DNA of 64,000 nucleotides from the NCBI GenBank assembly GCA_934408585.1, contig CAKRVA010000004.1:62001-126000 (forward strand), read 5' to 3'. The first letter of the stretch is position 1. Each line of letters opens with the position of its first letter. Shown here piece by piece: positions 27,211 through 35,447 of this stretch. The notes beneath the pieces are model-generated. The model had not been told where the DNA came from, ran no database searches, and saw only the letters and a list, made by a program, of their open reading frames with translations. Origin of the DNA: an uncultured Lachnospiraceae bacterium. Lineage in GTDB: Bacteria > Bacillota > Clostridia > Lachnospirales > Lachnospiraceae. The translations under genes and the position numbers were made by a program.

Positions 27211-27525
27211 ATGGAAGGTATTTTAAAGGTAACACCGGAAAAATTGATTCAATCGTCAGGAGAATTTGCCATGACAGGAAATCAGGTTCGAAATCTGACC
27301 GGAGAAATGATGACTTTGGTACAGTCATTAAAAGGACTTTGGATGGGAGATGCTTCGGGAGCGTATGCAGGAAAATTTCAGGGATTACAGGGAGATATGG
27401 ACAAACTGTACCGGATGATTCAGGAGCATGCCTCTGATTTGCAGGAAATGGCAGGACAGTATCAAAAGGCAGAAAGTGGAAATACCGAACAGGGAAACAG
27501 CCTGGATGCCGGCGTGGTTGTTTAG
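27211..27525 (+). CDS. WXG100 family protein (copy 5)
   Basis: A 104-residue hairpin protein with LWMGDASGAYAGKF in the middle, the WXG signature, and a C-terminal YQKAESGN segment. ACAGGAGG lies upstream. It directly precedes the hydrolase gene, the position often taken by the partner of a type VII effector. Confidence 0.85.
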   Translation: MEGILKVTPEKLIQSSGEFAMTGNQVRNLTGEMMTLVQSLKGLWMGDASGAYAGKFQGLQGDMDKLYRMIQEHASDLQEMAGQYQKAESGNTEQGNSLDAGVVV

Positions 27526-27553
27526 GAAACAGACAGTATAGAGGAGAGCAAAT

Positions 27554-28981
27554 TTGCAGGAACGAATTACAGAAGCTGAAATCAGTATGGTGCTGGATAC
27601 CTATATGTATATGAATTATGTGGCAGACGAAAAACAGGAGTATTCCGTTTCCCAAATCATAGATGATATGGGGAAAAGACCCGAGTATCAGCAGGGGGGA
27701 AAGTATTTTGGAGAGTATCAGATATTACAGCAGGCAGCCGAGAATCCGCAGGTCGGTAATCTGATTGTAAAGTACCAGAGCAGTCAGATGGGATATGATA
27801 CGGGAACCTGTGCGTGTACCTTTGTGGATGAAACAGAAGGAAAGGTGTTTATTGCATACCGGGGAAGTGGCGATGGAGAATGGCCGGATAATGGGCTTGG
27901 TCTGACAACAGAAGTAACCACGCAGCAACGTCGGGCACTCGATTATTTTGAACAGGTGGTGGAGGAAGAACAACTGGATGGTTCCATGCGTGTCATTGTT
28001 ACCGGACATTCCAAGGGAGGAAATAAGGCACAATTTGTAACCATGGAAACAAGATATGACCAGGTGATTTCCAAATGTTATTCTGTGGACGGACAGGGCT
28101 TTTCCGAACAGGCAGTTGAAAGATGGAGGACAAAATATGGAAAAGACGGATATGAAGACAGAATTGCCAGACTTTATGGAATTTCGGGAGAAAATGATTT
28201 TGCAAGTGCATTTGGCTGCATAATCATTCCGGAGGAGCAGACAAGGTATCTTACTACACCGATTGATGGAGAAAATGACGGGAGAAATATTGCAGGAACG
28301 CATGATATTAAATATATGTTTGCTACAAAAACGTATGATGATGTGACAGGAACGTACATTACCCGTTTTCAGGGAAGAAAAAACAGTGAGGTCACACAGG
28401 CAGGGGTACTCAGACGTTATACATTGCAACTGTCGGCAGCAGTAATGGCACTTCCTGTGGAGCAGCGTGCCGGAGCAGCAATGGTAATTATGCAATTTGT
28501 AGAATCCCTGCATGGAAGTAAAGAAGGAATCAATGGTGAGCAGGCATCCTTTGAAGATTTTATGGCATTTATAAAAAGAGGAATTCCCGCCATTGCAGAT
28601 ATTACATTAAAAACGCCCGAGGGAAGAGCTTTTCTGGAGGAATGTCTGAATGGTGGAAGTTTTATAGCAGGAATTTCCCAGGTGGGTTCTGTAAAGATTC
28701 AATATCCGGAGTTAAAAAAGGGAGTACAGGAACTTGAAACAATTTCCGTAGAATTGCAGGAAATGGCTGAGCAGATAGAAAATTGTCAAAGAGAAATGCC
28801 ATGGTATCTGCTGGGGAAAACAATGGTAAATGTGCAATTAAAATATGCCGTAGAAGAATTGGATAAGATAAACAGGAAATTAAAGAAAATGGCTGAGCTT
28901 CAAACTCTGATTGCGGAAACATATCATACGACAGATATGGCAAGCAGAGAGATTGGCTCAGCGCAAAATACATCGTCTTAA
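27554..28981 (+). CDS. GHSKGG hydrolase with helical tail, candidate type VII effector
   Basis: A 475-residue protein. Residues about 1-260 form a lipase-like alpha/beta hydrolase core (VFIAYRGSGDGEWPDN, then VIVTGHSKGGNKAQF with nucleophile Ser153), related to DUF2974/Mbeg1-like proteins. Residues about 380-465 are helical with heptad-like Leu/Met spacing, as in secretion or partner-binding tails. No signal peptide is seen. A TTG start follows GAGGAG by 7 bases. It ends the essC operon, and its stop overlaps the convergent AraC gene by 3 bases. Export through the type VII-like system is inference from position. Confidence 0.75.
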   Translation: MQERITEAEISMVLDTYMYMNYVADEKQEYSVSQIIDDMGKRPEYQQGGKYFGEYQILQQAAENPQVGNLIVKYQSSQMGYDTGTCACTFVDETEGKVFIAYRGSGDGEWPDNGLGLTTEVTTQQRRALDYFEQVVEEEQLDGSMRVIVTGHSKGGNKAQFVTMETRYDQVISKCYSVDGQGFSEQAVERWRTKYGKDGYEDRIARLYGISGENDFASAFGCIIIPEEQTRYLTTPIDGENDGRNIAGTHDIKYMFATKTYDDVTGTYITRFQGRKNSEVTQAGVLRRYTLQLSAAVMALPVEQRAGAAMVIMQFVESLHGSKEGINGEQASFEDFMAFIKRGIPAIADITLKTPEGRAFLEECLNGGSFIAGISQVGSVKIQYPELKKGVQELETISVELQEMAEQIENCQREMPWYLLGKTMVNVQLKYAVEELDKINRKLKKMAELQTLIAETYHTTDMASREIGSAQNTSS

Positions 28982-29931
28982 AGGATTGGGTTGTCGAAGG
29001 GGCGTAAATTAGGCTCATGTTTTACTTTCTTCTTATATTCTTTCGGCGTGCAATTCAAGTATTGGCGAAAGACTTTGTTGAAATAGCTTGCATTGTTAAA
29101 GCCGACACTGAATGCCAGATCAGAAGAAGAAGCAGCAATCGGATTATTGCTCTGAATCATGTTGGCAGCCATAAATATACGATACTTCATCAGGTATTCA
29201 ATGGGAGTAATATTCAGAGTACGCTTAATACAACGGCAACATTCACTTTTGCTGACGTGAAGATGGTTTGCCATATCCTCCAGAGTGACTTTTTCTGTAT
29301 AATGTGCCTCTACATATTTTATAATGCTTTTTGTCCGAATCTCATCCATATTTAAAACAGGTTCCGGATTCTGTGATTTATCAATCGTTTCAAGCTTTTC
29401 CAATAATAATAACCAAAATTCACACAGATAAGCTTTTGTAGTAATTTCATAACCAAATTTCTGAACCAGATTTGTAGCGATGATATTGTTGATTTTTTCA
29501 AGCAGTTTTTGCAGCAAAGGGTCTGATTCATCAAGAACCATGGTACGCAAAGAGGGTGCGCTTACTATGGGGGTAAGGTATTTATCGGTCAAAGTCATAT
29601 TGCCATAGCCAAACAGGAAGGATGGATGAAAGACGCAGGAATAAATACTGCATCCTCCTTTGGCATCTACGGAATGTACAGCATGCATAACATTCTGGTT
29701 AATCAAAACACCCTGACCGGGTTTGAGCCGGATACTCTGGTCTTCGGAATAGAAGATGGCATCACCATGGTTAATAATAATGACTTCCATTTCGGAATGC
29801 CATTGCCAGCGGATTCGTTTCATATATAGTTTTGAAAGCTCCAGAAAAGAAACGTGAACCGGGTAGTCGATATCACCGGTGGCTCGGTTCTCTTCGGCAA
29901 GCATATCATTTGATGGCAGATTTGTATTCAT
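28978..29931 (-). CDS. AraC family transcriptional regulator
   Basis: A 317-residue regulator with an N-terminal cupin-like sensor (IIINHGDAIFYSEDQSIRLKPGQGVLINQNVMHAV region) and a C-terminal double helix-turn-helix of the AraC type (VTLEDMANHLHVSKSECCRCIKR and AFSVGFNNASYFNKVFRQYLNCTPKEYKK). AAGGGG lies upstream of the ATG on its strand. It converges with the essC operon, so it is not obviously its regulator. The effector and target genes are unknown. Confidence 0.9.
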   Translation of the reverse strand: MNTNLPSNDMLAEENRATGDIDYPVHVSFLELSKLYMKRIRWQWHSEMEVIIINHGDAIFYSEDQSIRLKPGQGVLINQNVMHAVHSVDAKGGCSIYSCVFHPSFLFGYGNMTLTDKYLTPIVSAPSLRTMVLDESDPLLQKLLEKINNIIATNLVQKFGYEITTKAYLCEFWLLLLEKLETIDKSQNPEPVLNMDEIRTKSIIKYVEAHYTEKVTLEDMANHLHVSKSECCRCIKRTLNITPIEYLMKYRIFMAANMIQSNNPIAASSSDLAFSVGFNNASYFNKVFRQYLNCTPKEYKKKVKHEPNLRPFDNPIL

Positions 29932-30054
29932 AAATTCCCCTTTGAGTATACATCAAAATATTTTTATTTACTTTCATAATAGCCGAGTTGAAGAGGGGAT
30001 TCAATAGATACTTTTGCATATGATAAAAAAAGCTTTTTACTAAAATGGTGTAAT

Positions 30055-31842
30055 GTGGAAAATCAAAAACTGGAAGATGTGTTTAACTTATCGCTGGAAG
30101 CAACGCCACAGGAAAGAGCAAAATCGTTGCAATTAGATGTTGGATTTCTGGAGAACGAAAACCGATGGGAGTTGATTGTAAAGCATAATGGAAGTCTGGA
30201 ACGTCTGAATAGCGAGTTGATTCAGGTGGAAGAGCTGATTGCAGGATATGCAATTGTAACATTACCGGAGGCACTCATAGAGTCGTTTACCGAGCTGCCG
30301 GAAGTGGAATATGTAGAAAAACCCAAACGATTATATTTTTCTACGCTGGAAGGAAAACGGGCATCCTGCATTCCGGAGGTCACGTTACGGGAACCTTTCC
30401 TCACAGGAGAGGGTGTCCTGATTGCAGTTCTGGATTCTGGAATTGACTATCAAAGTCCGGAATTCCGACGGAAAAATGGGAATACGAGAATCCGGTATCT
30501 CTGGGATCAGACACTTTCCCCGGAAGAGGTAGACCGCATATATCAGGCGAGTTCATTACAGGAAGAACGGTGGCGTACAAGTAGTCCACCGGAGGGATTG
30601 GGACCGGGCGTGTTATTTTCGGGAGAACGTATTGATGCAGCATTGCAGTCAGGAACGCCAGAAGCTGTTGTCCCAAGCGTAGATGCTTCCGGCCATGGTA
30701 CAGCAGTTACTACAATCGCAGCGGGAAATGGAAGCTATGCAGATGGACGATATCAGGGAGCCGCACCCAAGGCAGAACTTCTGGTTGTGAAGATTGGGAA
30801 TCCACTGCCAGATTCTTTTCCGAAGACAACGGGATTGATGAGAGGACTGACATTTGCTGTACGGACAGCATTGCAATTATCGATGCCACTTGTCATTAAT
30901 CTCAGCTTTGGAAATACGTATGGAGCCCATGATGGAACTTCTTTGTTAGAACGGTTTTTAGATAATATTACGGAAATTGGAAGAACGGTGGTATGTGTCG
31001 GCAGTGGAAATGAAGGAGCCGCCGGCGGGCATGTATCGGGAAATCTGGAGCAGCAGGGCGGAAGATCAAAACAAATTGAGTTAAATGTGGGAGCATATCA
31101 GTCTTCCTTTAGCGTTCAGTTATGGAAGGAATATACGGATGATTTTCAGATACGGCTCCGATCTCCCGGAGAGCAGGAGATACGTTTGAATGCAAATCAG
31201 ATGGGAGCATCAAGGTATCGATTGGAAAATACTGATTTACTGATTTATCAGGGGGCACCATCTCCGTATTCTGTCCGTCAGGAGGTATACCTAGATTTTA
31301 TACCGATTGATAGTTATGTAAACCGAGGCTCCTGGGAAATGATTTTAGAACCTATAAAGATTGTGGAGGGAGATTTTGATTTATATCTTCCAAGCAACAC
31401 CGTGTTAAGTACGGGAACACAGTTTTTTTCCCCGACGCCGGAAAAAACGCTGACAATTCCGTCTACCTCTGCCAAGGTGATTACCGTGGGTGCTTATGAT
31501 GTTTTTACCGGTGCTTATGCAGACTTTTCCGGAAGGGGCGGAACACAGGCAGAACGAAAACCGGATCTTGTGGCACCCGGAGTTAATATTGCTACCTTAT
31601 CGCCCGGAAATATTCCTGTCATGGTTTCCGGAACGTCCTTTGCAACACCGTTTGTATCGGGGGCAGCAGCATTACTTATGGAATGGGGGATTGTAAGAAA
31701 AAATGATGTCTTTTTGTACGGCGAAAAAGTAAAGGCATATCTCCGGCGGGGGGCACAGCGGATAAGTGGAGAGAGTCTTTATCCCAATAACCGTGCGGGC
31801 TGGGGGGCACTGTGCGTGTCGGCAAGTATACCGCAAGCATAG
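30055..31842 (+). CDS. Csp-like S8 family subtilisin protease
   Basis: A 595-residue subtilase with an intact triad: Asp127 (AVLDSGID), His214 (SGHGTAV) and Ser528 (SGTSFATP). A roughly 100-residue prodomain-like segment (AIVTLPEALIESFTELPEVEYVEKP) precedes the catalytic domain, and there is a beta-rich insert (about residues 330-470) typical of the Csp/jellyroll subtilases of clostridia. No signal peptide is visible. The GTG start has no good ribosome site, which is odd. It may act in spore germination, as Csp proteins do, but this is inference from family. Confidence 0.86.
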   Translation: MENQKLEDVFNLSLEATPQERAKSLQLDVGFLENENRWELIVKHNGSLERLNSELIQVEELIAGYAIVTLPEALIESFTELPEVEYVEKPKRLYFSTLEGKRASCIPEVTLREPFLTGEGVLIAVLDSGIDYQSPEFRRKNGNTRIRYLWDQTLSPEEVDRIYQASSLQEERWRTSSPPEGLGPGVLFSGERIDAALQSGTPEAVVPSVDASGHGTAVTTIAAGNGSYADGRYQGAAPKAELLVVKIGNPLPDSFPKTTGLMRGLTFAVRTALQLSMPLVINLSFGNTYGAHDGTSLLERFLDNITEIGRTVVCVGSGNEGAAGGHVSGNLEQQGGRSKQIELNVGAYQSSFSVQLWKEYTDDFQIRLRSPGEQEIRLNANQMGASRYRLENTDLLIYQGAPSPYSVRQEVYLDFIPIDSYVNRGSWEMILEPIKIVEGDFDLYLPSNTVLSTGTQFFSPTPEKTLTIPSTSAKVITVGAYDVFTGAYADFSGRGGTQAERKPDLVAPGVNIATLSPGNIPVMVSGTSFATPFVSGAAALLMEWGIVRKNDVFLYGEKVKAYLRRGAQRISGESLYPNNRAGWGALCVSASIPQA

Positions 31843-31861
31843 TTATTATATGGAAGGGAGT

Positions 31862-32661
31862 ATGGAAATAAAAAATAGAATAATTGAAGTTCAAAATGTG
31901 CAAATTGCAATTTCTAAACAAGATTCGGAAGAATATATTTGTATTACGGATATAGCAAAAGCAAAAACAGGAGATTCGCGTAGTGCGGATGTTGTAAAAA
32001 ATTGGTTGAGAAATAGAAGTACATTAGAATTTTTAGGTACGTGGGAGTTGATGTATAATCCTAATTTTAAAGTGGTCGAATTCGACCACTTTAAAAAGGA
32101 AAGTATGGTGGTACTTATGCACACAAAGATATTGCATTTGAATTTGCATCAGCAATTAGTCCGATATTTAAGCTCTATTTGATAAAAGAGTTCCAAAGAT
32201 TAATGGAGAAAGAAAATAGTCTTAAACAAATAGAATGGAATGCAAAGCGCTTTCTTAGCAAGGATAATTATCTGATACAGACGAATGCTGTAAAAAAATA
32301 TTTACTACCTCAAATGAATTACAAAGAAAACTTACAGTGGCTCGTATATGCAGAAGAAGCGGATATATTAAATGTTGCATTGTTTGGATTTACAGCAAAA
32401 GCGTGGCGGGAAGCAAATCCTGATTTGGCTGTGAGCAGCAATGTCAGGGATTTTGCAAATATAAATGAATTAACAATACTTTCTAATCTCGAATCTCATA
32501 ATGCACAAATGTTACGGGAAGGAAGAGGTAAAGAGGAACGATTTAAGATATTAAAGGAGTTGGCGGAATATCAAATGAGCGTTTTGAATATGGCTGAGCA
32601 GATAAAGAAAAAAGAGTGCGATAGCAGATTACCACAGGGATATTCATTGGCAAACAAATAG
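31862..32661 (+). pseudogene. KilA-N domain protein, disrupted by deletion and frameshift
   Basis: The 5' frame (31862-32103, MEIKNRIIEVQ...) encodes a KilA-N start (NWLRNRSTLEFLGTWELMYNPNF, EFDHFKKES). From 32104 the family continues in another frame as YGGTYAHKDIAFEFAS, then LYLIKEFQRLMEKEN, ending at 32661. Family members have about 25-30 residues between FKKE and RYGGTYAHKD, which are missing here, so a small out-of-frame deletion joined the two parts at about 32101-32106. A perfect 32-bp palindrome ends five bases upstream of that junction. The ORF at 32179 is a remnant and may still be translated from ATG at 32179. Confidence 0.8.
32065..32096. repeat. Perfect 32-bp palindrome within the KilA-N pseudogene
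   Basis: The left arm TTTTAAAGTGGTCGAA (32065-32080) is followed immediately by its exact reverse complement (32081-32096), with no loop. It lies inside codons for NFKVVEFDHFK. Confidence 0.9.
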
Positions 32662-32723
32662 GGGTATGCTATAATGAAACAATCATTGCAAGATACAATT
32701 ACGTTTGGAAAAGAGGAATAATT

Positions 32724-34196
32724 ATGCTTCCGGAACTGTTTGTAAATCGAATGAGAGAAATGCTTCAGGGGGAATACGAGGATTTCCGGAAGTGTTATGA
32801 AAATGCAGAATATCATTCCCTGCGAATCAATACTTTGAAGGGAACGGTGGAACAGTATCGGAACAATCCTTTTTTTGAAGGGCATCCCCCTATTGAGGAA
32901 CAGGTTCCCTGGGAAAAGAATGGATACTATTATGCGGAAAAACTTCAGCCGGGGAAACATCCTTTTCATGAAGCGGGGGTATATTATATCCAGGAAGCAA
33001 GTGCAATGGCACCGGCTTCCATTTGTTGTCAGGCATCGGTACGCTGGAGTGGACAGGAAGAGGAAGCGGATAAGTTTTCTTCCGAAAGAGTGCTGGATTT
33101 GTGCGCAGCTCCGGGTGGTAAAAGTACACAGATGGCAGCAGCAATGAACGGAAAAGGACTTCTTGTATGTAATGAAATCCATCCGGCAAGAGTAAAGATT
33201 CTTTCAGAAAATATTGAGCGTATGGGAATCAAAAATGCAATCGTAGTGAATCATGATCCGAAGGTGCTGGCAAAACGATTCCCGGGATATTTTCATAGAA
33301 TTCTGGTAGATGCGCCATGCTCCGGTGAAGGAATGTTTCGCAAGAATGAGGAAGCTGCGGCACAGTGGAGTATGGAAAATGTAGAAATGTGTGCGCAGAG
33401 GCAGGATGAAATTCTGGAGTGCGCATATGAGATGTTACAGCCGGGGGGTGTACTGGTATATTCCACATGTACCTTTGCACCGGCAGAGAATGAAGGAAGT
33501 ATCAGCCGCCTGTTAGAAAGACATGAAGATATGGAACTGCTGGAGATAAAAAGAAGTGGTGGAATGGAGTCCGGGAAACCGTATCAGGTTCCAAATCCGG
33601 CAGAGCAGATTGCAAGGACAGTTCGTCTATGGCCGCACAAAGTCAGGGGAGAAGGCCACTATGTGGCATTGCTGCAACGAAAAGGAACTGCCGTCAGGGC
33701 AAAAGAGGAGGAAGACCACCGGCAATTACGTGTAAAACGAGAAAAGAGCAAAACAAAAGAAAAAGCGAGTGAAATTGAAACTTTTTGGAATAAATTTGAG
33801 CAAGAGGTAATTTGTCCAGCGTGGATGGAACAGATGGATGGCTACCGGTTACTGAATTTTGGGGAACAGCTTTATCTGTTGCCAAAGAGCGCACCGGATT
33901 TCAAGGGACTTAAGGTTTTGCGGCCGGGATTGCATCTGGGAACGATAAAGAAAGACCGCTTTGAGCCGTCGCATGCACTGGCACTTTCTTTAAAACCGGA
34001 GAACGTAAAAGAATCCATTGATTTGTCGGTGGAAGATGCGATAAAATACATACAGGGTTATACTTTTTCCAGTGATAAACAGAACGGCTGGTATCTGATT
34101 ACAGTCTGTGGCTATAGTCTGGGATGGGGAAAAGTAGCTGCCGGAACATTAAAAAATCACTATCCGAAAGGACTGCGAAAGTCCCTGATGATGTGA
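32724..34196 (+). CDS. RsmF-type 16S rRNA m5C methyltransferase
   Basis: A 490-residue NOL1/NOP2/Sun-family methyltransferase that puts a 5-methyl group on cytidines of rRNA. Key motifs are SAM-binding LDLCAAPGGKSTQMAA, the first Cys motif LVDAPCSGEGMF and the second VYSTCTFAPAENEG. The C-terminal 180 residues match the RsmF/YebU-type extension. AAGAGG lies upstream. The 3' end is close to the TPR lipoprotein gene. Confidence 0.93.
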   Translation: MLPELFVNRMREMLQGEYEDFRKCYENAEYHSLRINTLKGTVEQYRNNPFFEGHPPIEEQVPWEKNGYYYAEKLQPGKHPFHEAGVYYIQEASAMAPASICCQASVRWSGQEEEADKFSSERVLDLCAAPGGKSTQMAAAMNGKGLLVCNEIHPARVKILSENIERMGIKNAIVVNHDPKVLAKRFPGYFHRILVDAPCSGEGMFRKNEEAAAQWSMENVEMCAQRQDEILECAYEMLQPGGVLVYSTCTFAPAENEGSISRLLERHEDMELLEIKRSGGMESGKPYQVPNPAEQIARTVRLWPHKVRGEGHYVALLQRKGTAVRAKEEEDHRQLRVKREKSKTKEKASEIETFWNKFEQEVICPAWMEQMDGYRLLNFGEQLYLLPKSAPDFKGLKVLRPGLHLGTIKKDRFEPSHALALSLKPENVKESIDLSVEDAIKYIQGYTFSSDKQNGWYLITVCGYSLGWGKVAAGTLKNHYPKGLRKSLMM

Positions 34197-34210
34197 AAGG
34201 ACAAACGAAA

Positions 34211-35257
34211 ATGAAGAGAAAAACACTTGCGGCAGGCGTACTGACCGGAATATTGATGATGGCAGTTGTAGGCTGTGGTTCAAAGAATACAACAAATATT
34301 GATGCAGGAATGGAAGCAATCGCTGCTCTGGACTATGATGCAGCACTTACCAGCTTTGAAGCGGCAAAGGAAGCCGGCGAGGATACTAGACTTTTGTATC
34401 GTGGAGAAGGAATTGCATACATGGGAAAAACCATGTACAGTGAGGCAGTTGAAGCTTTTGAAAAGGCATTATCCAGCAGCAATGGCGTCATTGAAAATAT
34501 GGATTATGATATGAATTATTATCTTGCAACCGCCTACTTTAAACAGGGAGATTATGATCAGGCGATTGCGGTGTATGATGCTATTTTGAGTCTGCAAAAA
34601 AATGAGAAGGATGCTCTTTATTTCCGGGGAGCTGCCTATACAGCCAAGGGGGATGTGGAGCAGGCAAAAGCAAATTTTGATGCAGCAGTTGCACTGGATG
34701 CAACAGATTATGACCGCATAATTGATATTTTCTGTGTCCTAAATGAGCATGGATATAAGGAAATCGGTCAGGAATATCTGCAGACTGCCATGGGAAACGA
34801 AAGTAAAAAAATGACGAATTATGAAAAGGGAAGAATCAGTTTTTATCTCGAAGATTATGAAAATGCCAGAACATATCTGGAAAAGGCAAGAGATGAGAAT
34901 GGATATGAAGCAGTTCTTTTCCTTGGAAAAACGTATGAAACATTAGGGGATAACAATTATGCGATAAGCGTATATAATACTTATCTCGAAAGTAACCAGC
35001 CGAATGCGGAAGTGCTGAACCAGTTGGGGTTATGTAAACTTAATGCGGGCGATAACCAGGGGGCATTACAGGCATTTGAAGACGCTATGAAAATTGAAAA
35101 TAATGGAATGCTTCAGACATTGAAAATGAATGAAATTGTTGCGTATGAACATCTGCACGAGTATAAAAAGGCAGCAGTTTTGCTGGAAGGATACCTTAAA
35201 ACCTATCCGGATGATACCGAGGCACAACGGGAATATACATTTTTAAAAAGCCGGTAA
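34211..35257 (+). CDS. TPR-repeat lipoprotein
   Basis: A 348-residue protein with a lipoprotein signal (MMAVVGC) and about seven TPR-like helical pairs (for example YYLATAYFKQGDYDQAIAVYD and LNQLGLCKLNAGDNQGALQAFEDA). It should sit on the outer face of the membrane as a protein-binding scaffold. AAAGGA lies 9 bases before the chosen start at 34211; the open frame extends upstream into rsmF but has no start signal. The partner is unknown. Confidence 0.88.
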   Translation: MKRKTLAAGVLTGILMMAVVGCGSKNTTNIDAGMEAIAALDYDAALTSFEAAKEAGEDTRLLYRGEGIAYMGKTMYSEAVEAFEKALSSSNGVIENMDYDMNYYLATAYFKQGDYDQAIAVYDAILSLQKNEKDALYFRGAAYTAKGDVEQAKANFDAAVALDATDYDRIIDIFCVLNEHGYKEIGQEYLQTAMGNESKKMTNYEKGRISFYLEDYENARTYLEKARDENGYEAVLFLGKTYETLGDNNYAISVYNTYLESNQPNAEVLNQLGLCKLNAGDNQGALQAFEDAMKIENNGMLQTLKMNEIVAYEHLHEYKKAAVLLEGYLKTYPDDTEAQREYTFLKSR

Positions 35258-35306
35258 TTTTTTCTTTTTGTGAGGAATCCATAAAAAAACAGAATAAAAA
35301 TTGTTT

Positions 35307-35363
35307 AAAAAGCACAAGATTTATGTTTATGACGTTATGTAAACACAATATCTTGTGCTTTTT
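35307..35363 (+). promoter_or_regulatory. Two NrdR-box-like sites upstream of nrdD, also a long inverted repeat
   Basis: AGCACAAGATTTATGT (35311-35326) and ACACAATATCTTGTGC (35344-35359) resemble the 16-base NrdR box and are 33 bases apart, about three helical turns, as paired NrdR sites usually are. The outer parts also form a 14-bp inverted repeat (35307-35320 with 35350-35363) ending in TTTTT, so the same stretch could act as a terminator. Confidence 0.6.
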
Positions 35364-35364
35364 A

Positions 35365-35393
35365 TTGACTTTTGATGAAGCGGATGGTAAACT
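35365..35393 (+). promoter_or_regulatory. Promoter of nrdD
   Basis: TTGACT (35365-35370) and TAAACT (35388-35393) are 17 bases apart, immediately downstream of the second NrdR-like box. A CTAACGG/CCGTTAG hairpin (35399-35421) lies in the leader before the start. Confidence 0.55.
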
Positions 35394-35447
35394 TTTATCT
35401 AACGGGTTATAAATCCGTTAGGAGAATATTTTAGGAGGGGACCGGTA

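Noticed and set aside
27725..28513. Minus-strand ORF of 262 residues inside the hydrolase gene
   Set aside because: No family match is apparent and the plus-strand gene has clear catalytic motifs.
31766..31861. Upstream extension of the KilA-N frame
   Set aside because: It lies inside the protease gene, and the family-like start with a good ribosome site is at 31862.
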